Part shown: positions 10,160 through 18,351 of the stretch, one piece after another | Numbering within the stretch: the stretch's first letter is position 1 | Layout: each line of letters opens with the position of its first letter | From: Candidatus Phosphitivorax anaerolimi | GTDB taxonomy: Bacteria; Desulfobacterota; Desulfomonilia; UBA1062 | Direction: 5' to 3' | DNA length: 64,000 nucleotides | Assembly: GCA_001896555.1 (NCBI GenBank) | Contig: MPOS01000033.1 | Coordinates: forward strand, 48,648 to 112,647 | Made by a program: the position numbers and the translations under genes | The notes under the pieces: model-generated | Told to the model about the DNA's origin: nothing | Database searches by the model: none | What the model saw: only the letters and a program-made list of their open reading frames with translations

Positions 10160-11332
10160 TCAGAAGATCTCGTCGTCTCTCAGGTAGCAGGCAGGATCTT
10201 CTCCCCACGGATCTCCCGTAGCCGCCTCGGCGCGGGCGCGGAAGTTGCCCGCGCACACGTCGAGCCACCGGCATTTCCGGCACCTGCCCTGTACGTGCTC
10301 CTTCTTGTTTTTAAGCTTCATGAGAAACTCGTTGGAGCGATCCTCCCAGATGGCGGAGAAGGGCCTTTCCCGGACATTGCCCAGCACCCGGGTGCGCCAG
10401 AACTGGTCGGGGTAGACCTCGCCGTCCCAGTTGATGCAGCCGATCCCAAGCCCCGAGGAGTTGCCGCCGTTCATCTTCAACAGCTCGAGCACCCCTTCGG
10501 CCCGGGGGTCGTTCCGGCTTTTCATGCGCAGGTAGACGTACGGGCCGTCCGCGTGGTTGTCTACGGTGAGCACCTCCACCTGAAGCCCGGCCTCGATCAT
10601 CTCTTTCGTGCGGTCCATGATGAGATCCAGGGTGTCCCGCGTCTGCTCCGGGGAGAGGTCTTCTTCCATGAGCTCTCTGGCCCTGCCGGTATACACGAGG
10701 TGGTAGAAGCAGATGCGGGCTATGCCCTCGGCCTTCATGAGGTCGAAGATCCCGGGTATCTCGGAGATGTTTCTCCGGTTCATGGTAAAGCGCAGGCCCA
10801 CCTTGATGTTCTGGTGCATGGCATGCTCGATGCCTTTGAGCGCGTCTCGGAAGGCGCCCGATACCCCGCGGAAGGAGTCGTTGACCTCCTGGAGGCCGTC
10901 AAGGCTCACTCCGATGTAGGAAAGGCCGCAGTCTGCGAGCTCCATGGCCAGGTCCCGGGTGATCAGGGTCCCGTTGGTGGAGATCACAGCGCGCATGTCC
11001 GATTTGACCGTCCGTCTGACCAGGTCGGGCAGGTCTTTTCGGATGAGCGGCTCCCCGCCCGAGAAGAGAACCACCGGACATCCATAGTCATGCAGCTCTG
11101 CGATGAGCTCCATTCCCTCGCTGGTGGAGAGCTCGTCCCGCGGCGCGTCGGTCGCGGCGTAGCAGTGCACGCACCTCAAGTTGCAGGCGGGCGTGATGTT
11201 CCATACCACCACGGGCTTCTTGTCGGCCGAGAACTGGAGCAGGTGGGAGGGGAGGTCTTTTGAGACCCTGCCGTACCTCAAGGGGTCGGATGCCTCCACG
11301 GTCCCGCAGTAGAGCTTGGAAATTCCGATCAC
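10160..11332 (-). CDS. ahbC: Radical SAM 12,18-didecarboxysiroheme deacetylase (AhbC-type)
   Basis: 390-aa radical SAM protein with a SPASM-type C-terminus. The SAM-cluster motif CNLRCVHC follows WNITPA, and GGEPL is at about residue 92. The C-terminal Cys set (GCINWDGEVYP, then CRKCRWLDVCAGN and CYL) is that of the auxiliary-cluster domain. The N-terminus MIGISKLYCGTVE matches the AhbC/NirJ-like subgroup, which removes the acetate side chains of didecarboxysiroheme in the siroheme-dependent heme pathway. It is the last gene of the tetrapyrrole operon, its ATG overlapping the cobA-hemD stop as ATGA. AhbA/B (decarboxylase) and AhbD (last step) are not in the window. Confidence 0.87.
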   Translation of the reverse strand: MIGISKLYCGTVEASDPLRYGRVSKDLPSHLLQFSADKKPVVVWNITPACNLRCVHCYAATDAPRDELSTSEGMELIAELHDYGCPVVLFSGGEPLIRKDLPDLVRRTVKSDMRAVISTNGTLITRDLAMELADCGLSYIGVSLDGLQEVNDSFRGVSGAFRDALKGIEHAMHQNIKVGLRFTMNRRNISEIPGIFDLMKAEGIARICFYHLVYTGRARELMEEDLSPEQTRDTLDLIMDRTKEMIEAGLQVEVLTVDNHADGPYVYLRMKSRNDPRAEGVLELLKMNGGNSSGLGIGCINWDGEVYPDQFWRTRVLGNVRERPFSAIWEDRSNEFLMKLKNKKEHVQGRCRKCRWLDVCAGNFRARAEAATGDPWGEDPACYLRDDEIF

Positions 11333-12810
11333 AGCGATTCTCCTTTCAATGCTTCGATAATGCCCTCGTCGGTGTATTCATGGGCCGTCACCTGCGCAGG
11401 CAGGCCGAGCCTCTGCATGGTGTCTGCGGTCACCGGGCCGATGGCGGCGAGCCGCTTTGACCCGAGCAGGTCACGATCATCTCCCAGGAGTTCAACGGCG
11501 TGACGGAATCCCGAGGGGCTGGTGAACACCACAGTGTCCACCGCCGCCAGCGCGGAGAGGAAACCCTCCTTCGAGGCATCCTTCGGGAGCACGGTCTCGT
11601 ACACCGGGATCTCCAGAACATCCGCGCCCCGCGTTTTAAGGGCGTCGACCAGATAGCCCCTCGCTCCCCGCGCTCGGGGCAGGCACACCCTTTTCCCTGA
11701 GAGGCCGGTTTCACGGAGCATCTCCACGATCCCCTCGGCGCGATATTCATCGGCCGTGCCGTCCGCGCGGATGCCATAGGAGAAAAGGGCGTCCCTGGTT
11801 TTTGGCCCTATGCAGTAGATTTTGCTCCTGCCGAAACTCCGCGCGTCCAGGTTTGCCGCAAGCATCTTGTTCATGAAGAGCGGCACCGCGTTCTGCGAGG
11901 TGAAGATGAAGAGGTCGAAGGCGTTCACGTCCGGCAGGTCAAAGGGCAGGGGGGAGATGTCCAGGAGTGGATAGAGCACCACCCTCGCCCCGTTGTCCGC
12001 AAAGAGCGAGGCGGTCTGGAGGGCGAGGTGCGAAGGCCGGGTGATGAGCACAGTCCTGCCGGCAAGGGGCCTGGGAACATCATCGAAGAGCTCTTTGCTC
12101 AGCGATGCGACTGCGCCGACCACGATGATGCACGGGGAGCCGATGGCGTGCTCCCGGGCGTCCTGTCCCGCCCTGGCAAGGGTTGAGACCACCCGGCGCT
12201 GCAGGGGGGTGGTGGCGTCCTGCACGAGTGCGCAGGGCGTCTCCGGGCTCATTCCTTCCTGCATGAGCTTGTCGGCGATCTCCTTGATCCTGGATGCGCC
12301 CATGAGGAACACGAGAGTGCCCTTCTCGGCGGCCAGATGCTTCCAGTCGAGAAAGCCTGATTCCTTAGAAATGTCTTCGTGAGCTGTCACGAACTTGACC
12401 GACGAGGCATATCCTCGGTGGGTGGGCGGGATACCCGCGCTGATCGGCCCGGCAATGGCGGAGGTGATTCCCGGGACGATCTCGAACGGGATGCCGTGTT
12501 TTTTCAGATAGAGCGCCTCTTCGCCCCCCCGGCCGAAGACGCACGGGTCTCCGCCCTTGAGGCGCGCAACGGTCTTGCCCTGACGTGCGAGCTCCACCAG
12601 CAGCTCGTTGATCCTGGCCTGCTCCAAATACACCTTTCCGCCGCGCTTCCCCACATACCGCTTCTCTGCATCCGGTTTTGCCAGGGAGAGGATCTCCAGC
12701 GGAATGAGGTCGTCATAGACGATCACGTCGCATCGGGGAATGATGCGGCACGCCTTGAGGGTGATGAGGCCGGGGTCGCCCGGGCCTGCGCCGATGAGAA
12801 AGACCTTCAT
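11329..12810 (-). CDS. cobA-hemD: Fused uroporphyrinogen-III C-methyltransferase / uroporphyrinogen-III synthase
   Basis: 493-aa bifunctional enzyme. The N-terminal half (about 1-240) is the SAM-dependent methyltransferase that makes precorrin-2, with GAGPGDPGLITLKA at the start and RLKGGDPCVFGRG further in. The C-terminal half (about 250-493) is HemD, which closes hydroxymethylbilane to uroporphyrinogen III; it is poorly conserved by nature but has the expected TSQNAV and TSPSGFRHA segments. This fusion is common in Desulfobacterota and clostridia. It has ATGA overlaps with hemC upstream and ahbC downstream. Together with hemC and cysG-N it carries porphobilinogen to siroheme. Confidence 0.95.
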   Translation of the reverse strand: MKVFLIGAGPGDPGLITLKACRIIPRCDVIVYDDLIPLEILSLAKPDAEKRYVGKRGGKVYLEQARINELLVELARQGKTVARLKGGDPCVFGRGGEEALYLKKHGIPFEIVPGITSAIAGPISAGIPPTHRGYASSVKFVTAHEDISKESGFLDWKHLAAEKGTLVFLMGASRIKEIADKLMQEGMSPETPCALVQDATTPLQRRVVSTLARAGQDAREHAIGSPCIIVVGAVASLSKELFDDVPRPLAGRTVLITRPSHLALQTASLFADNGARVVLYPLLDISPLPFDLPDVNAFDLFIFTSQNAVPLFMNKMLAANLDARSFGRSKIYCIGPKTRDALFSYGIRADGTADEYRAEGIVEMLRETGLSGKRVCLPRARGARGYLVDALKTRGADVLEIPVYETVLPKDASKEGFLSALAAVDTVVFTSPSGFRHAVELLGDDRDLLGSKRLAAIGPVTADTMQRLGLPAQVTAHEYTDEGIIEALKGESL

Positions 12811-13700
12811 GAGAGAACCTCCTGGCCGAGCCTCTCCTTCAGGGCAAGGGCCAGACGCCGCCCCACCGAAGGGTCAGTACCCTGCATGTGCATCTGCTCC
12901 ACACATGCCTCGTCGGGGCTCCCGAGCATGCCCAGGATCGAGACGCTCTGGCCGCCCTCAAGGGTCGCGTATGCCCCTGCAGGGAGATTGCAGTCTGAAC
13001 CCAGTGCTGCGAGAAACTCCCGCTCCGCCTCTGCGCAGATCCGGGTAGGATGGTGGTCGATTTTTTCGAGCAGGGCATGGAGCTCATGGTCCGAGCTTCT
13101 CGCCTCGACTGCGATGATGCCCTGCCCGGGCGAAGGCACCATGCTCTGGACATCGAGCGCCACGCCCTCTTTGAGCCCAAGCCTCCTGACGCCCGCTGCG
13201 GCAAGGACCACCGCGTCCACGATTTTCCCCACCTTGTCGAGCCTGGTGGGTACGTTTCCGCGGATGTCCACCACCTTGAGGTCGGGGCGGAGATTGCGTA
13301 TCTGGCACCGTCTGCGCATGCTTGATGTGCCGATGCGGGCCCCTTGAGGGAGATCTTCCAGCGTGTGGCTGCCTGCGGAAAAGAGCATGTCCCGGGGGTC
13401 TTCACGCTCGAGGTATGCACCGATGGCAAGCCCTTGAGGCAGCACGGCCTGCATGTCCTTGAGGCTGTGGACTGCGAGGTCGATCTCGCCGCTTAAAAGC
13501 CTGCGCTCGATTTCCTTGACGAACACACCCTTGCCGCCGATCGCACTCAGAGGTGCATCCGAGAGGATGTCGCCGGTGGTCTTCACCGTGTGCACCTCGG
13601 CTGCAATGCCCGGTTCCAGCCGGGCAAGGGCCCCGCGCACCATGTTCGTCTGCAGCAGCGCCAGGCTGCTACCCCTTGTGCCGATCCTGATAATCCTCAT
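12807..13700 (-). CDS. hemC: Porphobilinogen deaminase (hydroxymethylbilane synthase)
   Basis: 297-aa enzyme joining four porphobilinogens to hydroxymethylbilane. The N-terminus IRIGTRGSSLALLQTN is diagnostic, as are HSLKDMQ and IGTSSMRRRCQI. The dipyrromethane cofactor Cys is present in SDCNLPAGAYA. Full family length. It overlaps the end of hemA by 32 bases upstream and cobA-hemD by ATGA downstream. Confidence 0.97.
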   Translation of the reverse strand: MRIIRIGTRGSSLALLQTNMVRGALARLEPGIAAEVHTVKTTGDILSDAPLSAIGGKGVFVKEIERRLLSGEIDLAVHSLKDMQAVLPQGLAIGAYLEREDPRDMLFSAGSHTLEDLPQGARIGTSSMRRRCQIRNLRPDLKVVDIRGNVPTRLDKVGKIVDAVVLAAAGVRRLGLKEGVALDVQSMVPSPGQGIIAVEARSSDHELHALLEKIDHHPTRICAEAEREFLAALGSDCNLPAGAYATLEGGQSVSILGMLGSPDEACVEQMHMQGTDPSVGRRLALALKERLGQEVLS

Positions 13701-14907
13701 CGAGCTGGAAGATCCTCCGTGTCTGTTCGATATTGGTGAGCGTAGGGTGCTCCTTCAGATAGCTTGCCACCCGGTGGAGATACCGCTTGAGCGAGGAGCG
13801 GAGCTTCTGCTCCACGATGGCCGCTTGCCCGGGCTCAAGCGAGTTCGCCCTCATCTCCGAGGCGATGTATTCGTCCATGAGGAGGAACAGGTCCCGGATG
13901 GTGGCCTGGGCGTCCAGGGAGCCGGCCCATCGGGCGAAACGCTCCACCTCGGCCGAGATGATGGCCTGCGCCTTGTCCGTCTCCTCCTGCCGGAAGGAGA
14001 CGTGCTTGTCCACGATGGTTTTCAGGGCGTCGATATCGTAGAGGTAGCAATTGTAGCATTTCCCCACCTCAGGCTCAACGTCCCGGGGGACCGCGATGTC
14101 GATGATGATCATGGGCTCGTTCCTGCGCTGCCTCATCACGTCGTCCATCATGGCCCGGGTGATGATGGGGGTCGGGGAGCCGGTGGATGTGATGACGATG
14201 GCGCACCGGAGGAGCTCATCCCTCAGGGCGCTGAAAGGGCGGGGCTTGCCGCCCAGCTCCTTGGCCAGATCGCACGCAGTGGAAAAGGTCCGGTTGATGA
14301 TGCACAGATCTCCTGCACCGCGGTCTATGAGACGGCGGGCTGCGATGCCCGCCATGTCGCCCGCCCCGATGACGAGCACCGGACTTAAGCTGATGTCACC
14401 GAATATGTGACAAGCCAGTTCTACCGCCTGGGATGCCACGGATACCGGGTATCTGCCGATGGATGTCTCGGTGCGCACCCGTTTGGCCGTCCGGAAGGTC
14501 CGGTGCAGGGCCTTGTTCAGAAAGGTTGAGGTGGTGCCAGCGGCCAGGGCCTGCCTGTAGGCGTCCTTGACCTGTCCCAGGATCTGGTTTTCTCCGATGA
14601 TGAGAGAGTCGAGGCCCGATGCCACCATGAACAGATGGCGGATCGCCTCTTCGCCCCGGTAGATTTCACAATAGCCCCTTAGGTCTTTGCCGGGTATTCC
14701 CGAGAGCGATGCCAGGTGATCAATGATGGTCTGTTCATCCAATCCGGTCCAGTATACCTCGGATCGGTTGCATGTGGTGAGTGTATACACCTCTCCCAGG
14801 TCGCGCGAACACAGGCTCCGGAAGTCCTGCGGAGACAGGATGACCTTTTCCCTGATTTCCACCGGCGCGCTCCGGTGGTTGATGCTGATGCAGCCGAGCC
14901 GGTTCAT
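13669..14907 (-). CDS. hemA: Glutamyl-tRNA reductase
   Basis: 412-aa NADPH-dependent enzyme reducing glutamyl-tRNA to glutamate-1-semialdehyde, the first committed step of C5 tetrapyrrole synthesis. Motifs: the catalytic Cys in TTCNRSEVYW, GENQILGQVKDAY, and the Rossmann GAGDMAGIAARRL. The frame is open to 15132, but that extension overlaps the upstream gene and is Arg/His-rich. ATG 14907, overlapping the ccsA-like stop as ATGA, gives the correct N-terminus MNRLGCISINHRSAPVEIR. hemL and hemB are not in the window. Confidence 0.96.
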   Translation of the reverse strand: MNRLGCISINHRSAPVEIREKVILSPQDFRSLCSRDLGEVYTLTTCNRSEVYWTGLDEQTIIDHLASLSGIPGKDLRGYCEIYRGEEAIRHLFMVASGLDSLIIGENQILGQVKDAYRQALAAGTTSTFLNKALHRTFRTAKRVRTETSIGRYPVSVASQAVELACHIFGDISLSPVLVIGAGDMAGIAARRLIDRGAGDLCIINRTFSTACDLAKELGGKPRPFSALRDELLRCAIVITSTGSPTPIITRAMMDDVMRQRRNEPMIIIDIAVPRDVEPEVGKCYNCYLYDIDALKTIVDKHVSFRQEETDKAQAIISAEVERFARWAGSLDAQATIRDLFLLMDEYIASEMRANSLEPGQAAIVEQKLRSSLKRYLHRVASYLKEHPTLTNIEQTRRIFQLDEDYQDRHKG

Positions 14908-15719
14908 CGGGCAAGCCCTGCGCCGTGTGCACCCGGGTATACCAAGTTCACCCCGACGAAAAGGATGATCATGATAAGGAACCCGGTGATGGTGATGAGG
15001 GCGGTCCGCCTGCCCGACCACCGTATGGCGAACCGCTGGTGAATGCTGAAGGCAAAGACCAGCCAGATGGCCGCCCCTGCCGAGATCTTCATGGCGATCT
15101 GAGAAAGGCCCACACCCAGGCTCGATGCCCACAGGGCCCCGAAGAGCATGCCCGCGGTGATAGCAACGAACCCGGCTCCGAGGCAGACCGACAGGATCCT
15201 GTCAAGGAGCCTCAAAGGGGGAAGGCCCGCTGCGGTCCAGTGGATGCGCCCCTTACGAATGATGTTTTCATGAATCAGGTAGACGACCGAGACCACGAAC
15301 GCCACGGCAAAGAGCGCTTCTCCCGCGACCACGCTCACGGTGTGCAGGGAGTGCCATGCCTGGAACATCACAGGGGTAGTTGTGCCGCCTGCCTGGAGCC
15401 CCGGCGCGGTCATCCCGAGTGCCACGGCCGCCACAGGCAGGAAAAAGGCGCCGAGCACTGCGGTTTGTCCCCGGAAGGCGAAGAAGATGAAGACCACGGA
15501 GGCCAGCAGAACCATCATGTTGACGGCCTGGACGGGAGAGACCAGGGGGATTCGACAAGCCGGTCCGGTCAGGGAGAGGGTGAGCAGGATGTGGAGAGCG
15601 ATGCTGGCCAGGAACATCCCGCGGGCGATCAGCACAACCGGGCGCCTTCTCCAGAAGAGGTAGGTGATGAAACAGGCGCCGGTAAGGACATAGAGGATGA
15701 CCACGGCCCACAGGATCAC
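14904..15719 (-). CDS. CcsA/HemX-family membrane protein
   Basis: 271-aa inner-membrane protein with about eight hydrophobic helices and no signal peptide. The overall pattern, with a His-containing segment (MFQAWHSLHTVSVVAGEALF) and LFGALWASSLGVG, is that of the CcsA/ResC/HemX cytochrome c assembly family. Lying directly upstream of hemA with ATGA overlaps on both sides is typical of hemX. HemX is thought to influence HemA levels or handle heme at the membrane; which of these applies here cannot be told. Confidence 0.85.
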   Translation of the reverse strand: MILWAVVILYVLTGACFITYLFWRRRPVVLIARGMFLASIALHILLTLSLTGPACRIPLVSPVQAVNMMVLLASVVFIFFAFRGQTAVLGAFFLPVAAVALGMTAPGLQAGGTTTPVMFQAWHSLHTVSVVAGEALFAVAFVVSVVYLIHENIIRKGRIHWTAAGLPPLRLLDRILSVCLGAGFVAITAGMLFGALWASSLGVGLSQIAMKISAGAAIWLVFAFSIHQRFAIRWSGRRTALITITGFLIMIILFVGVNLVYPGAHGAGLAR

Positions 15720-16387
15720 GGCAGCACCTCCGTCAGGTCGATGCGCTCTCCGAGCGCCTCGAAGAGGATCTGTTCCGCGCGATCCCGGTTGTGCTCACGG
15801 ATGGCGTCCAGGAGCTCGGAGTCGATCAGCACCTCGAATATCCGTTTGCGGTCTTCGTGCCCGCCTTCGCCTGAAAGCACGATGGGCCTGATCCTGCCCA
15901 TGATGAGAGCGAGGATGGAATACTCGTCTCCCAGGAGCTTGCCGATCCGGATGCGCATCTTTTTCGAGAGCGCCGGAGAGACCCCGCCAGTTGAGATGGC
16001 GATCTTGATGGGGCCCTTTTCCACGACCGAGGGGACGATGAAGCTGCACAGCCCGGGCTGATCAACGACATTGCAGAAGACGCGGCGCGACTCGGCGTCC
16101 CGGCTCACCGCAACGTTCGTCTCTTCATCGTCCGTGGCCGCGATGACCAGCCAGGCCCCGTCCAGATCTCCCGGTTCGTAGCCGCGGCGTACGACCTCGA
16201 GCCCCTCGTCCTGTTCGATCCTCTCGACCACCTCGGGTGCTATGACCCTCACGCGGGCGCCTGCCCTGCGGAGCGCCTCGACCTTCCGCCAGGCCACCAT
16301 TCCCCCGCCCACCACCACCACGAGCCTGTCTCTGAGGTCGATGAAGAGCGGGTAAAAGCGGTTGTCCATGGTCAAGAGGTCGTTCAT
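15716..16387 (-). CDS. Precorrin-2 dehydrogenase / sirohydrochlorin ferrochelatase (CysG N-terminal, Met8-like)
   Basis: 223-aa bifunctional enzyme oxidising precorrin-2 with NAD and inserting iron to form siroheme. The Rossmann motif is VVGGGMVAWRKVEAL near residue 26, and ISTGGVSPALSKKMR is the shared active-site segment. It lacks the methyltransferase half of E. coli CysG, which is supplied by cobA-hemD in the same operon. ATGA overlap with the ccsA-like gene downstream. It supplies siroheme for the AhbC route and for sulfite reductase. Confidence 0.93.
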   Translation of the reverse strand: MNDLLTMDNRFYPLFIDLRDRLVVVVGGGMVAWRKVEALRRAGARVRVIAPEVVERIEQDEGLEVVRRGYEPGDLDGAWLVIAATDDEETNVAVSRDAESRRVFCNVVDQPGLCSFIVPSVVEKGPIKIAISTGGVSPALSKKMRIRIGKLLGDEYSILALIMGRIRPIVLSGEGGHEDRKRIFEVLIDSELLDAIREHNRDRAEQILFEALGERIDLTEVLP

Positions 16388-16393
16388 TGTTTA

Positions 16394-17164
16394 TTATCCG
16401 GACTTCTCGCGCACCTGTTTCAGCCAGTCCTTGATGAGGGGCAATACCCTTGGGTCCTTCCTGAGCTGGTGCGCCCCTTTCGGGAGCATGATGAGCTTCT
16501 TGGGATGGCACGCGGCTTCAAAGAGCCTGGATGCGTGCTCAGGAGGGACGGTCTCGTCGTCTTCGCCGTGCACGATGCCCACCGGCCTGGGCGAGACAAA
16601 GGGCAGATGCACGCCCGGCCTTAAGTCGAGAAAATCATCGTACCACCGGGTGAGATCCGGCGGAAACCGCTCGTCCCGGATCACGCCGATCTTGAGAAAG
16701 TGCTCTTTGAGCGCCAGGGGATCTTCGGGCAGGATGTCGCGGAAGTTCTCCGGCGTCGCCATGAGCAGGAGGCTCTGCAGGTATTTCTCCATGGCGGCAT
16801 ATCGCGCCGCGATCGCGCCTCCCGCGGAGAAGGCGACGCAGTGGATGGCCGAAGGGTCGATGCCCGGGGTGTTGTATACTTGGTATACCACGGCGCAGAG
16901 GTCGTCGTACCAACCGCGCATGTCGATACTGCCTCCGGAGAGGCCGCACCCCCTGAAGTTGAAGAGGACGCTGCAGTATCCCTCGCACCCGAGCTCCTCA
17001 ACCAGGTCGAGGTATCCCCGGTCTGTTGGATCAGGGTTGCCCCCCGGAATCCCATGGCAGAAAACGATGACGGGACGCAGTCCCCGGAAGGAATCCTCAG
17101 GGCAGTACAGCCATGCTCTGATTCTTATGTCCTGCAGGGTTAGTGGTAACTCTCTGGATTTCAT
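16394..17164 (-). CDS. Alpha/beta hydrolase
   Basis: About 256-aa cytoplasmic alpha/beta hydrolase. The oxyanion-hole strand FCHGIPGG is near residue 36. The nucleophile elbow reads AFSAGG, so the first Gly of GxSxG is Ala. An Asp in GEDDETVP and a His in GAHQL complete a likely triad. I preferred ATG 17164 to a TTG at 17194. It overlaps the TPR gene upstream by about 68 bases and is 6 bases from cysG-N. An esterase in a heme operon is unexpected; its substrate is unknown. Confidence 0.85.
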   Translation of the reverse strand: MKSRELPLTLQDIRIRAWLYCPEDSFRGLRPVIVFCHGIPGGNPDPTDRGYLDLVEELGCEGYCSVLFNFRGCGLSGGSIDMRGWYDDLCAVVYQVYNTPGIDPSAIHCVAFSAGGAIAARYAAMEKYLQSLLLMATPENFRDILPEDPLALKEHFLKIGVIRDERFPPDLTRWYDDFLDLRPGVHLPFVSPRPVGIVHGEDDETVPPEHASRLFEAACHPKKLIMLPKGAHQLRKDPRVLPLIKDWLKQVREKSG

Positions 17165-18236
17165 CTTCAAGCAGATTGTATCTCCTGTATACAAAGGCCC
17201 ACGACTGCAGCTCGTGTTCGTCGAGGACCATTTCGTCGCTGTCCGGGAAGGTCCTGGCGGGGATCCGGTTGCTCGATGCGAGCAGGCGGATGGTGGATTC
17301 CGGGATTTTCAGCAGTATGGATGCCCTCTCCAGCGACGTCTTCCTGGGCTTGGTATGTCCGACCTTTTTGAAGACAAAGGTCTGGAGGATGTTTTTCCGG
17401 GTGGCTTCCCGGTCGCAGGAAAAAGCCCTGTCAAGGATGTCGACATAGCTCTCATCCATCTGGTAGCGGATGTTCGCCAGCTCCACCAGTGCCCTGACAT
17501 CATCGGGGTACTCTTCGAGCATGGAGCTCAGGATGCGTGAAGCCTCTTCCATGTTGTTGAGAAAGAAGTGGATCTCGGAGAGATAGAGGTAGGTGTCCTT
17601 TTCCTTGTCGCCCAGGTCCATGGCCTTGGTGAACATCTCCAGGGCGAGGTCCAGGTGCCCCAGCTCCCGGTGACAGATGCCGATGAGCTTGTGGATCAGC
17701 GGCGAGGTCGAGCACAGGGTGTTGGCCTTTTCCAGGTCGTCGGCAGCGATGGTGTAGTACCCCTGCTCCATCTTGCTGCGCGCCCGCGACATGAAGGTCT
17801 TGAAGCGATCGTCGAACCCCATGGACGAGAGGCTCAAGTCCCCGTCCTTGAAATTGAACCCGGCCGTGCACAAATCGATGTATTCGCGGTTTTCCTCCAA
17901 GGGATCGCCGGACTGGAGCACGTCGATCACCCGCTGGCAGAGGTTCTTGATGGGGAGCATGCTGTTGATCTTGTTCGCCACGTTGAGACCCACGGCGCAC
18001 ACGTCGTTGCTGTCCATCTCGGAAAGATGGCGGGCCTCGGCCATGAGCTCCTTGAAGAAGAGGTTCGTCATTTCCTTTGAATTGAAGATGGGAAGCCCCA
18101 TGGCGGATTTGTACTGTCCAGCGGGGCAGCTGTATTCATAACTGAGCCAGAGCTCTCCGTATTCGGTGTCGATACGCTCCACCTCTACGGAAATGAGCTC
18201 GATAAGTCCCTTGGGCTGTTCCAATTTTCCACGCAT
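17097..18236 (-). CDS. TPR protein with C-terminal excisionase-like helix-turn-helix
   Basis: 379-aa soluble protein, first gene of the tetrapyrrole operon. The N-terminal 130 residues are unrecognised. TPR repeats run from about 145 to 270 (for example LIGICHRELGHLDLALEMF, followed by a second unit with YLYLSEIHFFLNNMEEA). The C-terminal 70 residues (SLERASILLKIPESTIRLLA, then VLDEHELQSW) look like a MerR/excisionase-type winged HTH. It starts at ATG 18236 with no Shine-Dalgarno sequence; the promoter next to it predicts a leaderless mRNA. It could regulate the operon or scaffold its enzymes; this is inference. Confidence 0.75.
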   Translation of the reverse strand: MRGKLEQPKGLIELISVEVERIDTEYGELWLSYEYSCPAGQYKSAMGLPIFNSKEMTNLFFKELMAEARHLSEMDSNDVCAVGLNVANKINSMLPIKNLCQRVIDVLQSGDPLEENREYIDLCTAGFNFKDGDLSLSSMGFDDRFKTFMSRARSKMEQGYYTIAADDLEKANTLCSTSPLIHKLIGICHRELGHLDLALEMFTKAMDLGDKEKDTYLYLSEIHFFLNNMEEASRILSSMLEEYPDDVRALVELANIRYQMDESYVDILDRAFSCDREATRKNILQTFVFKKVGHTKPRKTSLERASILLKIPESTIRLLASSNRIPARTFPDSDEMVLDEHELQSWAFVYRRYNLLEDEIQRVTTNPAGHKNQSMAVLP

Positions 18237-18271
18237 GGGGAAAATCTATGCTGAGGGCGCCAAAATGTCAA
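18237..18271 (-). promoter_or_regulatory. Promoter of the tetrapyrrole operon, probably leaderless
   Basis: On the minus strand a perfect -35 TTGACA (18271..18266) is followed after 17 bases by TAGATT (18248..18243, four of six matches to TATAAT). Only six bases (TTCCCC) separate the -10 from ATG 18236, so transcription should start at or next to the A of the start codon. No ribosome binding site precedes this ATG. Confidence 0.6.
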
Positions 18272-18351
18272 CAGGAGGAAGGCAAGCGCCGCCAATTACC
18301 GGTGGAAACAGGAGCTGATTTGTGATAGCTCACTGTCTCGGAGGTATGAAC

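Noticed and set aside
10031..11263. 410-codon plus-strand frame opposite ahbC
   Set aside because: Long only because of high GC; ahbC on the other strand has clear radical SAM motifs.
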